Assembly (NCBI GenBank): GCA_028713675.1
Contig: JAQTNV010000006.1
Location: 26,611-90,610 of the forward strand
Direction of reading: 5' to 3'
From: a bacterium
GTDB lineage: Bacteria > Desulfobacterota > JAPLJL01
DNA length: 64,000 nt
A program made the position numbers and the translations under genes. Below, piece by piece: positions 8,608 to 17,788 of this stretch. The first letter of the stretch is position 1; every line of letters begins with the position of its first letter. The notes under the pieces were generated by a model, which saw only the letters and a list, made by a program, of their open reading frames with translations, searched no databases and was not told the DNA's origin.

Positions 8608-9603
8608 ATGAAAAAAAATCTTTCCGAAATATGCAAGCCGATCCAACCCCAGCTCCAGAAGATTGATCGGATAATCCAGGAGGCCATCCAATCCCGGGCG
8701 GAGCTCATCCCCCGGATTTCCAACCACCTCATTCAGGGAGGGGGCAAACGGATCCGGCCCACCCTCCTCGTCGCCTCGGCCCGGGCCTGCGGTTACCGGG
8801 GGAAGAAGGTCCTGCCCATGGGAGCGGCGGTGGAGTTGCTCCATTCCGCCACCCTTCTGCATGACGACGTGGTTGACTGTTCCCAGCACCGCCGCGGACG
8901 ACCCGCCGCCCACACCGTCTTCTGCAACTCCGCGAGTATCCTGGTGGGGGACTATATCCTGGCGAAGGGAATATCCCTGGTCGTCAACGAAAAAGATATC
9001 GAGATCGTCAAACCCCTGGCCTGGGTAATCGTCCGGCTGGCCGAGGGGGAAGCCCTGCAGCTGGCCCGGCGGGGTTCCATCCCAGAGGAAAGCGAATACC
9101 TGACCATCATCACCTGCAAAACCGCGCTGCTTTTCTCCGCCACCTGCCAGGTCGGCGCCATGGTGGCCCGGGCTCCCAAGCCATATGTCCGGGCCCTGGA
9201 AAATTTCGGAACGAATTTTGGAATCGCATTTCAGCTGATCGATGATTGCCTGGATTACCTTCCCGGTCCCGGGGGCGCGGGAAAAGACTGGGGACGGGAC
9301 CTGAATGAAGGCAAGGTCACCCTCCCCCTGTTCCAGGCTTTGAGACGCTGCAATACCAAGGAGAAGGAACAGGTTCTGCGCCTGATCAAGATTCGGGCCC
9401 AGGAAAACGCCTCCCCTCTCCCCGCCCCGACCATTCTGAGAATCCGGGGACTGATTGAAAAATACCAGGGTTTTGAATACACGCGCGAGCGGGCCCAGGT
9501 TTATACCGATCTGGCCAAGCGGGCCCTGCGGAAGATCCAGCCCGCCTCGAAACGAAAACTCCTGGAAGACCTGGCCGACGCCTACCAGGCCAGAGAAAAC
9601 TGA
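8608..9603 (+). CDS. Polyprenyl diphosphate synthase
   Basis: A 331-residue trans-prenyltransferase that condenses isopentenyl diphosphate with an allylic diphosphate. The two Asp-rich motifs are present: LLHDDVVD (DDxxD) and QLIDDCLDY. GGGKRIRPTLL near residue 45 and the GDYILAKG block follow the octaprenyl/heptaprenyl synthase pattern, so the product may be a quinone side chain. Some spacing after the second Asp motif differs from IspB (CLDYLPGPGGAGKDWGRDL), where the usual GKxxGxDxxEGK is kept. Probably co-transcribed with the DUF3467 gene. Confidence 0.92.
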   Translation: MKKNLSEICKPIQPQLQKIDRIIQEAIQSRAELIPRISNHLIQGGGKRIRPTLLVASARACGYRGKKVLPMGAAVELLHSATLLHDDVVDCSQHRRGRPAAHTVFCNSASILVGDYILAKGISLVVNEKDIEIVKPLAWVIVRLAEGEALQLARRGSIPEESEYLTIITCKTALLFSATCQVGAMVARAPKPYVRALENFGTNFGIAFQLIDDCLDYLPGPGGAGKDWGRDLNEGKVTLPLFQALRRCNTKEKEQVLRLIKIRAQENASPLPAPTILRIRGLIEKYQGFEYTRERAQVYTDLAKRALRKIQPASKRKLLEDLADAYQAREN

Positions 9604-9713
9604 TCCGCTTTTCCGATGGAAAATCTCCGTTCCGGAGGTCAATTTTTATTGATCTTGGGCCCGGAATCTGATAATTTTTACAAATGATTTCGCCGGACAA
9701 CCCCAAAACCAAA

Positions 9714-9741
9714 TCCCCAAGCGGCCCTTGGGGATTTTTTT
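9714..9741 (+). terminator. Rho-independent terminator before gyrA
   Basis: TCCCCAAG pairs with CTTGGGGA around a five-base loop, followed by seven T residues. It would end the DUF3467/prenyl synthase transcript just before the gyrA start. Confidence 0.85.
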
Positions 9742-9756
9742 AAATGAGGATTTCCC

Positions 9757-12243
9757 ATGGCATCAGAAACACCTGAAATCGATCTCAGTCACTCCGTCGT
9801 CAAGATTGAAGAGGAAATGAAGCGGTCCTACCTCGATTACGCCATGAGCGTAATCGTCGGCCGGGCCCTGCCGGACGTCCGGGACGGACTGAAGCCGGTT
9901 CATCGCCGGGTCCTCTTTACCATGTACGAGCTCGGCAACGCCTCCAACAAACCCTACAAAAAATCCGCCCGGATCGTCGGCGACGTGCTGGGAAAATTCC
10001 ACCCCCACGGTGATGCCTCGGTTTACGACGCCCTGGTCCGGATGGCCCAGGACTTCTCCCTGCGCTATACCCTGGTTGACGGCCAGGGTAACTTCGGGTC
10101 CCTCGACGGGGATCCGGCGGCGGCCATGCGTTATACCGAAGTCCGGATGTCGCCCCTGGGGGAAAAGCTCCTGGAAGACATCGAAAAAGAAACCGTTGAT
10201 TTAATCCCCAACTACGACGGGACGCTTCAGGAACCCACGGTCCTTCCGGCGCCCTTCCCCAACCTGCTGGTGAACGGCTCCGCCGGGATCGCGGTGGGAA
10301 TGGCGACCAACATCCCTCCCCACAACCTGCGGGAAGTGGCCCAGGCCACCCTCAAACTCATCGAAAACCCCGAAATCAGCACTGATGAGCTGATCAAGTT
10401 CCTGCCCGGTCCGGACTTTCCCACCGGAGGCCTCATCCTCGGGCACGATCAGATCCGGGAAGCCTACAGCTCCGGACGCGGGATCATCCAGGTCCGGGCC
10501 CGGGCCATGATTGAGAAGAAAGGCGGAGGGGAAAAGGAAAGCATTGTCATTACCGAAATCCCCTTCCAGGTCAACAAAGCCAAGCTCCTCGAGGAAATCG
10601 CGGAACTGACGCGGTCCAAACGGGTGGAGGGAATCTCCGAGATCCGCGATGAATCCGACCGGGAAGGTCTCCGGGTGGTAGTTGATTTAAAGCGGGGGGA
10701 AATCGCCGGCGCCATCCTGAACCAGCTTTTCAAGCACACTTCTCTCCAGGTCTCTTTCGGCATCATCAACCTGGCCATCGTCAAAGGCAAGCCCATGGTT
10801 TTGAGCCTGAAGAGCATCCTGGAGCAGTTCCTGATCCATCAGCGCGAGGTCATCACCCGGAGAAGCAAATTCGACCTCGCCCGGGCCGAGGAGCGCCTGC
10901 ACATCCTGGAGGGCTTCCGGATCGCCCTGGACCAGCTGGACCTGGTGATCCAGATCATCCGCAAGTCGGAAAGCCCGGCGGCCGCCAAGCTTGCCCTGAC
11001 CCAGAAGCTCCCGCTCTCGGAAATCCAGGCCCAGGCCATTCTCGACCTGCGCCTGCACCGGCTGACCGGGATGGAACGGGAAAAGATCATGGCCGAGCAC
11101 AAGGAAACCCGGGCCCTGATCGCCTACCTGAAAAAAATCCTTTCCGACGAAAAACTGATCCTGAAAATCGTGGGGGACAACCTGGCCCAGATCGCCGAAC
11201 GCTACGGCGATGAACGCCGGACGGAAATCATCGACGCCCCCCAGGAAATCCGGATCGAAGACATGATCACGGAAGAGGACATGGTCATCACGGTCAGCCA
11301 TCTCTCTTACATCAAAAGAAACCCGGTCAGCATTTACCGGGCCCAGCGCCGGGGGGGACGGGGCAAAGCCGGGATGGAAACCCGCGAGGAGGATTTTGTC
11401 GAAAACCTTTTTGTCGCCTCCACCCACGACTACCTGCTCTTTTTCACCAACCAGGGCCGGGTCCACTGGCTCAAGGTCTTTGAAATCCCCCAGGCCGGGC
11501 GCCAGGCCAAGGGCAAACCGATCGTCAATCTGATTGAGCTGGAGCCCCAGGAACAGATCACCGCTTACCTGCCGGTCCGCGAATTCCGGGAGGACCATTT
11601 CGTGATCATGGCCACCGCCAAAGGCACGATCAAGAAAAGCGAGCTGACTCACTTTTCCCACCCCCGCCGGGGCGGGATCATCGCCATCACCCTCGAGCCC
11701 AAGGATGAGCTCGTTTCGGTAGACATAACCAATGGCCAGAAAGAAATCCTCCTTTCGACCCGGATGGGCAAATCCATCCGTTTTTCCGAAGAGGAAGTCC
11801 GCTCCATCGGCCGGTCCGGACAGGGGGTGAGGGGGATTTCCCTGGAAGACGACGACTCGGTGGTGGCCATGGAGATCATCTCCCCGGAAAATCCCTCGGA
11901 GACCGAGGCCACCCTCCTCTCCGTCACCGAAAACGGGTACGGCAAGCGCACCGAGCTTTCGGAATACCGGCTCCAGAGCCGGGCCGGAAAAGGCATCATC
12001 ACCATTAAAACCTCCGCCCGGAACGGACCGGTGGTCAAGGTCATCCGGATCACGAAAGAAGACGAAATCATGCTGATCACCGACCACGGCAAGATCATCC
12101 GGCTCCGGGCCCGGGAGATAAATGTAATCGGGCGGAATACCCAGGGGGTCCGCCTGATTGCCCATGACTCCGGGGAGCGGGTGGTGGGCATCGCCCGGGT
12201 GGCCGAACCGGAGGAAGAGGTCCCGGCCGAAGAAATTCCATGA
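9757..12243 (+). CDS. gyrA: DNA gyrase subunit A
   Basis: The breakage-reunion subunit of gyrase, which introduces negative supercoils. The 828 residues fit the family. Catalytic Tyr126 lies in [11 protein letters not shown]; the quinolone-determining region is [15 protein letters not shown], with Ala87 where E. coli has Ser83 and Asp91 where E. coli has Asp87. The C-terminal DNA-wrapping beta-pinwheel carries the GyrA box [10 protein letters not shown] (about residue 530), which distinguishes it from ParC. A GAGGA Shine-Dalgarno sequence precedes the ATG. The stop overlaps the start of the TPR gene (ATGA). Confidence 0.97.
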   Translation: MASETPEIDLSHSVVKIEEEMKRSYLDYAMSVIVGRALPDVRDGLKPVHRRVLFTMYELGNASNKPYKKSARIVGDVLGKFHPHGDASVYDALVRMAQDFSLRYTLVDGQGNFGSLDGDPAAAMRYTEVRMSPLGEKLLEDIEKETVDLIPNYDGTLQEPTVLPAPFPNLLVNGSAGIAVGMATNIPPHNLREVAQATLKLIENPEISTDELIKFLPGPDFPTGGLILGHDQIREAYSSGRGIIQVRARAMIEKKGGGEKESIVITEIPFQVNKAKLLEEIAELTRSKRVEGISEIRDESDREGLRVVVDLKRGEIAGAILNQLFKHTSLQVSFGIINLAIVKGKPMVLSLKSILEQFLIHQREVITRRSKFDLARAEERLHILEGFRIALDQLDLVIQIIRKSESPAAAKLALTQKLPLSEIQAQAILDLRLHRLTGMEREKIMAEHKETRALIAYLKKILSDEKLILKIVGDNLAQIAERYGDERRTEIIDAPQEIRIEDMITEEDMVITVSHLSYIKRNPVSIYRAQRRGGRGKAGMETREEDFVENLFVASTHDYLLFFTNQGRVHWLKVFEIPQAGRQAKGKPIVNLIELEPQEQITAYLPVREFREDHFVIMATAKGTIKKSELTHFSHPRRGGIIAITLEPKDELVSVDITNGQKEILLSTRMGKSIRFSEEEVRSIGRSGQGVRGISLEDDDSVVAMEIISPENPSETEATLLSVTENGYGKRTELSEYRLQSRAGKGIITIKTSARNGPVVKVIRITKEDEIMLITDHGKIIRLRAREINVIGRNTQGVRLIAHDSGERVVGIARVAEPEEEVPAEEIP

Positions 12244-13115
12244 TCATTGTCCCGTTTTCCTCTCCGCGTTGTATTACTCCGGGAGCAAATATTTCTCGCG
12301 CCCTTTTCCGCAGCCATCACCCGCTGGTTTTCGGCCTGATCATCTCGGGATTTTTTTTCCTGAACTGCCAGAAGAACCAGGCCGATCTTCTTTACCAGCA
12401 ATATGAATCCGCGAAGCTGGCCGGCAAAAACGAAGACGCCCATTCCCTGGCGGAGGAAATGGTCAAAAAGTACCCGACCCACCCCCGGACTCCCGAAATC
12501 CTTCTCGAACTGGGACGGGTTTACAAGTTCACAGTGCTTCAGCCGGAAAAAGCGGTGGAATACCTGCGCCGGATCGTGTACTCCTACCCGGTCGGGGAAT
12601 TCACCCCGAAAGCCTTATTCGAGCTGGGAGACCTTTACCAGTATCATTTCCAGGATTACAACCGGGCGCTGGTTTATTACCAGCGCTTTGTCGATCTTTT
12701 TCCGAACGATTCCGGCATCGGCGAGGTCCGTTTCCGGATCGGCGATTGTTTTCTCCGCCAGGGAAATTACGAACAGGCCCGGGTTGAGTTCGTCACCCTG
12801 ATCCAGCAGAATCCCGAGCCCTCCCTGCTGGCGAAAGCTTATTTTAACGTGGGGAAATGCTATTACTACCTGGGAAATCTCCAGGCCGCCATCAGCACCT
12901 ATCAAAGCCTGATCCGGCGGTTCCCCGCCAGCGAGCTGATCCCGGAAGTAAAGTTCTCCCTTGCCTCCACGCTCGAGGAAGACGGCGACCTGGAACCGGC
13001 CCTGAAGCTATTCCAGGAAATCAGAAATTCCTATCCCAATCCCAGGGTTATTGATCTTACGCTGGAAAAAATCAAAAATAGAATAGGTCACGCTCATAAA
13101 CCGAAAGGAGAATGA
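12240..13115 (+). CDS. TPR-repeat protein, probable lipoprotein
   Basis: A 291-residue tetratricopeptide-repeat protein, coupled to gyrA by a four-base ATGA overlap. A hydrophobic stretch near residues 28-42 ends in FFFLNCQKN, which could be an atypical lipobox (Cys43). TPR units follow from about residue 55 to 275 (for example [30 protein letters not shown] written over two repeats; [21 protein letters not shown]). The layout resembles BamD/CpoB-type envelope TPR proteins, but no specific partner can be named. Confidence 0.75.
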   Translation: MIIVPFSSPRCITPGANISRALFRSHHPLVFGLIISGFFFLNCQKNQADLLYQQYESAKLAGKNEDAHSLAEEMVKKYPTHPRTPEILLELGRVYKFTVLQPEKAVEYLRRIVYSYPVGEFTPKALFELGDLYQYHFQDYNRALVYYQRFVDLFPNDSGIGEVRFRIGDCFLRQGNYEQARVEFVTLIQQNPEPSLLAKAYFNVGKCYYYLGNLQAAISTYQSLIRRFPASELIPEVKFSLASTLEEDGDLEPALKLFQEIRNSYPNPRVIDLTLEKIKNRIGHAHKPKGE

Positions 13116-13118
13116 ATC

Positions 13119-13205
13119 ATGGGAAAGACTTCCCGGCAGCAAAAAGCCGCCCAGAAAAAACGCAAGAAGAAAGTCAAACGGAAGGGCCGCGGCAAGCACC
13201 GCTAA
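13119..13205 (+). CDS. 28-residue very basic mini-protein
   Basis: A short open frame directly between the TPR gene and rnhB: ATG at 13119, TAA at 13203. A CGAAAGGAG Shine-Dalgarno sequence lies nine bases upstream. About half of the residues are Lys or Arg (KKRKKKVKRKGRGKHR at the C-terminus), with no hydrophobic core. The spacing (three bases after the previous stop, nine before rnhB) supports translation within the operon. It could bind nucleic acid or ribosomes; no family is recognised. Confidence 0.6.
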   Translation: MGKTSRQQKAAQKKRKKKVKRKGRGKHR

Positions 13206-13214
13206 AAACAAGGA

Positions 13215-13913
13215 ATGCTTCATGCCGGAATTGATGAGGCCGGCCGGGGGGCTTTGCTGGGTCCCCTGGTCTTGGCTTTGGTTTGCCTTCCCGAGGCCTC
13301 CATCAGTCTGCTGGAAGAACTGGGGGTCAAGGACTCCAAGGCCCTCTCCCCTCTGACCCGCGCCCGGCTCCATCAGGAAATCAAGCACCTCGCCCGGGAG
13401 GCCAAAGGCTTTGTCGCCTACAAATGCCTGAGCCCGGGCGAGATTGACCGGTTTCGCCAATCCCGAAAACCCGGGGGCATCAACGAGCTGGAGCGCAGGG
13501 CGGCTCTCGAACTGGTAAATTCTTTTTTTGCCCTCCGCCCGGTTGCTCCGGATGGCTTGACCGTTTTTCTCGACGGGGAAAAAATCTTTTCCGACCTTTC
13601 CCTGGTCTGGCCCCAGGAGCCGAAAGTCCTTTTCCGGGCGGAAAACCGGGCCGACCAGAGATATCCGGTCGTTTCCGCCGCCTCCATCATCGCCAAGCAC
13701 GAGCGCGATCTTCGCCTGAAAAAAATCTTCTCCCGCTACGAGCCCGAGTTCGGACCGATCGGGGGAAACGGTTATCCCAATGCCGAGACCATGAAATTCA
13801 TCCGGGAATACCAGCGCCGCCACGGCGGTTTCCCCCCCGAGGCCAGGAAAACCTGGAAAACCCTGTGCCCCCCTGAACCCCGGCAGTCCCTGCTCCCCTT
13901 CCCGGAAGAATAA
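13215..13913 (+). CDS. rnhB: Ribonuclease HII
   Basis: Removes RNA from RNA-DNA hybrids and single ribonucleotides from DNA. The first catalytic block GIDEAGRGALLGPLV (Asp7, Glu8) is at the extreme N-terminus, and VKDSKALSPLTRARL follows. The later block YPVVSAASIIAKHERD carries the third and fourth acidic/metal residues, and GNGYPNAETMKFI is conserved. At 232 residues it is slightly longer than most because of a central insert (about 95-130). It follows the mini-protein by nine bases and probably shares the gyrA-TPR transcript. Confidence 0.93.
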   Translation: MLHAGIDEAGRGALLGPLVLALVCLPEASISLLEELGVKDSKALSPLTRARLHQEIKHLAREAKGFVAYKCLSPGEIDRFRQSRKPGGINELERRAALELVNSFFALRPVAPDGLTVFLDGEKIFSDLSLVWPQEPKVLFRAENRADQRYPVVSAASIIAKHERDLRLKKIFSRYEPEFGPIGGNGYPNAETMKFIREYQRRHGGFPPEARKTWKTLCPPEPRQSLLPFPEE

Positions 13914-13955
13914 AAATCAAATATGATGGTTTTTCCTACTTAGGACTTTTCAAAT

Positions 13956-15155
13956 ATGATTACCAGGGCCCTGATCGAAAAAATTTTCGAAGCCGCCAGC
14001 ATGCAGCGCTGGAACGACCAGATCCGCCCGGTCGAGCTGGTCGAACTGGATAAGCAGGCCCACAAAATGATCATCGCTTATGTCCTGGGCAAATTCGAAG
14101 AAGGACAAAAAGGATTCGATTGGATTCAAATCATTGAGGGCGGATTTTTTGAATTCCTCCAGCGCCTCATCCTGACCGATCTGAAACCCCCGATTTTTCA
14201 CCGGATAAAAAAACACCCCAATCACTATCGAAAGCTGAATGAATGGATTTATCTCCAGCTCAAGCCTAAAATCACCCCCCTCGGGCGGGAATTCTGCCAG
14301 CGCTTTCGCTCGCATTTTCTCGAGCCCGACGAGAATAATCTGAACCAGAGGATCCTGAATGCCGCCCATTTCTACGCTTCCCGCTGGGAGTTCAACATCA
14401 TCGAGCGGGCCAATCCCGGAGGATTCGAAATCGACGAGATCAGGCAGGACCTGGATACCAAGCTGGAGGAATACAACGACCTGAAAGGCATTTCCAAACT
14501 TTACCTGCAGACCAATATCCGCAATTTCGTCGATCTCTGCGGCCAGCTCCGCTTCCAATACCGCTGGAGCCACGTGCCCCGCACCCCCAAAACCTCGGTC
14601 CTCGGACACATGCTGGTGGTCGCCATTCTGGCCTATCTTTTCTCCGGGGAAATCCATGCCTGCCGGAAACGATCCCTCAATAATTATTTCACCGGGCTTT
14701 TTCACGACCTGCCCGAGGTTTTAACCCGGGATATCATTTCCCCGGTGAAGCGATCCGTTTCGGGGCTGGACAAACTGATCAAGCAATACGAATCGGAACA
14801 GATGAAAAAAGTGGTTTATCGCCTGATTCCTCCGAAATGGCATCCGGAAATCAAGATGTTTACCGAGGATGAGTTTAAAAGCGTAATTATCCTGGACAAA
14901 AAAATCGTGGTGAAGAAGAGCGAGGTGATTAATCGCCTTTATAATGAAGACCGCTATAATCCCCGGGATGGGGAAATTATCAAGGCCATCGACAACCTGA
15001 CCGCATATCTGGAAGCCTTCCTTTCCATCAATAACGGTCTAAAAAACGATCAACTGATTGAAGCCCGGGATAATATCTCCAAAAGGTATACCGAACTGGA
15101 ACCCCGCATCGGCGGAATTGATTTTTCCGCTCTCTATGCTGATTTCAAGCAGTAG
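13956..15155 (+). CDS. HD-domain phosphohydrolase
   Basis: A 399-residue protein with a central HD domain: RWSHVPRTPKTSVLGHMLVV supplies the first His, and NYFTGLFHDLPEVLTRDIIS the HD pair and following Glu-Asp, as in YfbR/HD_3-type nucleotidases. The N-terminal 180 residues and the Lys-rich C-terminal part are not recognised. The likely activity is metal-dependent phosphate-ester hydrolysis of a nucleotide, but the substrate is unknown. Its last 17 bases overlap the start of the TonB-dependent receptor gene. Confidence 0.75.
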   Translation: MITRALIEKIFEAASMQRWNDQIRPVELVELDKQAHKMIIAYVLGKFEEGQKGFDWIQIIEGGFFEFLQRLILTDLKPPIFHRIKKHPNHYRKLNEWIYLQLKPKITPLGREFCQRFRSHFLEPDENNLNQRILNAAHFYASRWEFNIIERANPGGFEIDEIRQDLDTKLEEYNDLKGISKLYLQTNIRNFVDLCGQLRFQYRWSHVPRTPKTSVLGHMLVVAILAYLFSGEIHACRKRSLNNYFTGLFHDLPEVLTRDIISPVKRSVSGLDKLIKQYESEQMKKVVYRLIPPKWHPEIKMFTEDEFKSVIILDKKIVVKKSEVINRLYNEDRYNPRDGEIIKAIDNLTAYLEAFLSINNGLKNDQLIEARDNISKRYTELEPRIGGIDFSALYADFKQ

Positions 15156-17040
15156 GATTATTTCCTTACGATATCTCCCCCGGAAAAATCCCATCAGACT
15201 TTTTCCTTTGCTCCTGCTCGGGGGGATGATTTTCTTTCCAGCGCCGATCCGGGCGGAGGAAAAAAGCGTCCAGCTCGAGCCGGTCACGATCACCGGCAGC
15301 CATATCCCGGGCGCCGGTGCCCTGGGCTCGGTTACCGTGATCGAACGGGAAGAAATCGAGAAAGCGCCGGCGGAATCGGTCTCCGATCTCCTCGATCTCC
15401 AGGGCGGGATTGAACTCCATCGCCGGGGGACGGGGGAAATCCAGGGAGACCTTTCCATCCGCGGTTCCAGCTCCGAGCAGGTCCTCATTCTCCTGGATGG
15501 CGTCCCCCTGAATGACCCCCAGACCTCGCACCACGATCTCGACCTGCCGATATTTCTTAATGAAGTTGAGCGGGTGGAGATATTGAAAGGCCCGGGTTCC
15601 TCTCTCTACGGTTCGGACGCCCTGGGCGGCGTGGTCCAGATCATTTCCAGCCCGCCTCCCCACAAATTCACCGTCCGGGGGAAAATCCGGGCGGGGACTT
15701 ATTCTCAAGATCTTTATTATCACGACCGGGGAGGCCAGGCCCAGGTTACCCTGCCCTTCGCCAAAGGCGGGGCCAGGATCTCCGCTGGGTTCGATGATTC
15801 CTCCGGCTTCCGCCCGGGAACAGATTACCGGATGATTAAAACCTCCGCGGAAGCCAACCCGGTGATTCTGGGGAAAAACAGCAGCCTGGTTATCGGTTAT
15901 CTGGACAAGGAATTCGGGGCCCAGGACTTTTACGGATCCAAACCCGGCTGGGAGCCCTGGGAGCACACCGAAACCTTGTTTACCAAAACCGGCCTGGACC
16001 TGATTTCCCATGACGATTTCACCCTGAAGCCGGCGATTTCCTTTCGCCGTCACACCGATCACTTTGTCCTTTTCCGCGATGACCCGAAAAGATATCAGAA
16101 CCATCACTTGAGTTACACCATCCTGGGCACGCTCGAGTCGCTGATCCTCATGAAAAAAGCCGGCCAGCTGGCCCTGGGGCTGGAAGGCGCGGGAGACTGG
16201 CTGGAAAGCAGCAACCTCGGGGATCATTCCCAGTCCCGCGGCTCATTGGCGGCCGAGTATTCCAGCCCGAAAAAATTCCCCTGGGAACTGAATGCCAGCG
16301 CCCGGGCCGATGTTCATTCCAACCAGGCCACCGTCCTTTCACCTTCGCTCGGGATCGGCTACCGGATCATTCCCGGATTCCGGCTCAAGGCCTCATCCGG
16401 GCTTTCCTACCGGTCCCCTTCCTTCACCGAGCTCTATTATTCCGACCCGAGCAATCAGAGTAATCCCGACCTGAAAAACGAACGCTCACTTTCAGTCGAA
16501 GCGGGGGGAGAATATTATCCCGCGGCCAGGACATTCATTTCCCTGGTTCTGCTCCGTCGGTACGACTGGAACCTGATTGATTGGGCCCGGCCAACTTCGG
16601 CGGACCCCTGGCAAGCCCTGAACCTGGATGACATCACCACCTATGGGATAGAGGCTTCCGCCCAGGCCGGGATTTTCCCCGGTTTGAATGTCCGTGGCGA
16701 ATACGGATTCCTGACCCAGGACCGGAAAGAAACCGGGTATCAGTACAAATACAGCAATGATTTTCCCCGGCACCGCCTAGGCCTGACATTCTGGGGAAAA
16801 CCGGTAAAATTTTTCAGCTATTATCTGGCCCTGGACAGCCCCGTGGTCGACCTGACCCAGGGAAAGAAGAACGAGGATTTCCGGCAGGTCTTAATAAACG
16901 CGGCGGTTTCCTACAACGCGAAATTTTATACTTTCTCGATTGAAGGGAAGGACCTCACCAATGCCAATTACCAGGATATCACCGGCGTCCCCCGGCCCCG
17001 GAGATACCTGGGCGCCCGCCTGGAATTTAAGTGGGAGTAA
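15139..17040 (+). CDS. TonB-dependent receptor, BtuB/CirA-like
   Basis: Outer-membrane ligand-gated channel energised by TonB. The start at 15139 is preferred to 15058 because it gives a signal peptide (PIRLFPLLLLGGMIFFPAPIRA). A plug domain follows: TITGSHIPGAGALGSVTVI, SVSDLLDLQGGIELHRRG, LSIRGSSSEQVLILLDGVPL, VERVEILKGPGSSLYGSDAL. The 22-strand barrel ends in LGARLEFKWE. At 633 residues it is close to BtuB length. The substrate (vitamin B12, siderophore or other metal chelate) cannot be fixed; no cobalamin riboswitch was recognised upstream. Confidence 0.9.
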   Translation: MISSSRIISLRYLPRKNPIRLFPLLLLGGMIFFPAPIRAEEKSVQLEPVTITGSHIPGAGALGSVTVIEREEIEKAPAESVSDLLDLQGGIELHRRGTGEIQGDLSIRGSSSEQVLILLDGVPLNDPQTSHHDLDLPIFLNEVERVEILKGPGSSLYGSDALGGVVQIISSPPPHKFTVRGKIRAGTYSQDLYYHDRGGQAQVTLPFAKGGARISAGFDDSSGFRPGTDYRMIKTSAEANPVILGKNSSLVIGYLDKEFGAQDFYGSKPGWEPWEHTETLFTKTGLDLISHDDFTLKPAISFRRHTDHFVLFRDDPKRYQNHHLSYTILGTLESLILMKKAGQLALGLEGAGDWLESSNLGDHSQSRGSLAAEYSSPKKFPWELNASARADVHSNQATVLSPSLGIGYRIIPGFRLKASSGLSYRSPSFTELYYSDPSNQSNPDLKNERSLSVEAGGEYYPAARTFISLVLLRRYDWNLIDWARPTSADPWQALNLDDITTYGIEASAQAGIFPGLNVRGEYGFLTQDRKETGYQYKYSNDFPRHRLGLTFWGKPVKFFSYYLALDSPVVDLTQGKKNEDFRQVLINAAVSYNAKFYTFSIEGKDLTNANYQDITGVPRPRRYLGARLEFKWE

Positions 17041-17043
17041 ATT

Positions 17044-17158
17044 CAGTTTCGGGTTTCTAGTCTCGGGTTTCGGGTTATTATTTTCAAATTAAAAAGAAAA
17101 CACTTACTATTTTGTTTTAATCTTGGCTCTCTGCACTCTGCTCTTTGCTCTATGCGCT
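17044..17158. repeat. Two adjacent echo repeats: TTTCGGGTT-type and GCTCTTT-type
   Basis: Right after the receptor stop codon comes TTTCGGGTTTCTAGTCTCGGG with a further copy, and at 17128-17158 a second array with unit CTCTGCTCTTTG. Similar TTTCGGG arrays lie at 20222-20262 and 40409-40448. No gene is seen here. Confidence 0.6.
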
Positions 17159-17159
17159 A

Positions 17160-17486
17160 TTAAAAGTTGACCTGCTGTAGGGTCTCTTTGGACTGGAGAT
17201 CCTTGGCGATTTTTTTCTGCTCGCTCACATCCTTGATCTGATCAACATCGGTGACATCGATCCCCTTATCGTTTTTGCGGGATTTCCAGTTGACAATGTA
17301 TCCGGGGACCAGGGCATAGCGGCATCCCGTCCGTCCGCAGCAGGAATTGTCCACGATGGCATGGCCGATCACCACGAGGAGTTCCCGGCCGTTGTATTTC
17401 ATCCGGCGCTCCTCCTGAATTATGTAGTATCCGGAAATAAACCGGATCTCTTCCCCGATCTCGCCGTGGACATACTCATTGTTCAT
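17160..17486 (-). CDS. Conserved-looking hypothetical protein with CCGRTGC motif
   Basis: A 108-residue protein with a strong GGAGGAG Shine-Dalgarno sequence. The first 75 residues look like a folded beta-rich domain (EIRFISGYYIIQEERRM, ELLVVIGHAIVDNSCCGRTG). A Cys pair plus Cys (SCCGRTGC) may bind a metal or form disulfides. No signal peptide is seen. The C-terminal 35 residues are charged. The family is not recognised, and neighbours give no clue. Confidence 0.65.
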   Translation of the reverse strand: MNNEYVHGEIGEEIRFISGYYIIQEERRMKYNGRELLVVIGHAIVDNSCCGRTGCRYALVPGYIVNWKSRKNDKGIDVTDVDQIKDVSEQKKIAKDLQSKETLQQVNF

Positions 17487-17788
17487 TACCGCTCCTCCGG
17501 TCTCTGATAAAACTCCGGGTTAAATTATAGCGCAACCGGTTATCCTCCGTCAGTTGCCGCCTACGTAACTTCAAATTCAAGGCTCCGGACTTTTATTCAC
17601 TAATGAACCCCCCTGCGGCAAAGACCGCAGGGTATCTGAATTAGAAAGATTCTCACATAGCCAGGCGTCATTCCTGCGGAAGCAGGAATCCAGGCAAAAA
17701 ATACTGGATTCCGCATCAAGTGCGGAATGACAGCAAAAAGGTGTCCCCGTGGCAAGATCAGGGGAATTACAAATTCAATCCTAAACCT
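17487..17788. other. Gene-free spacer carrying a palindromic repeat
   Basis: About 300 bases without a convincing gene. Apart from the GTCATTCC-type inverted repeat at 17667-17731 (listed separately), only CCGCAGGGTATCTGAATTAG-like unstructured sequence is seen. Confidence 0.5.
17667..17731. repeat. GTCATTCC..GGAATGAC composite inverted repeat
   Basis: GTCATTCCTGCGGAAGCAGG is a small hairpin followed by AATCCAG; after a short A-rich loop, CTGGATTCCGCATC and TGCGGAATGAC close a larger inverted repeat. Related copies: 27238-27307, 32094-32178 and, more diverged, 35551-35627. This looks like a dispersed non-coding element. Confidence 0.75.

Noticed and set aside
10687-12165. 492-codon open frame opposite gyrA
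   Set aside because: Antisense of an unmistakable gyrA; no domain or ribosome binding site.
15156-15200. Possible cobalamin riboswitch before the TonB-dependent receptor
   Set aside because: The gene overlaps the preceding HD-domain gene and there is no leader; no B12-box was found.
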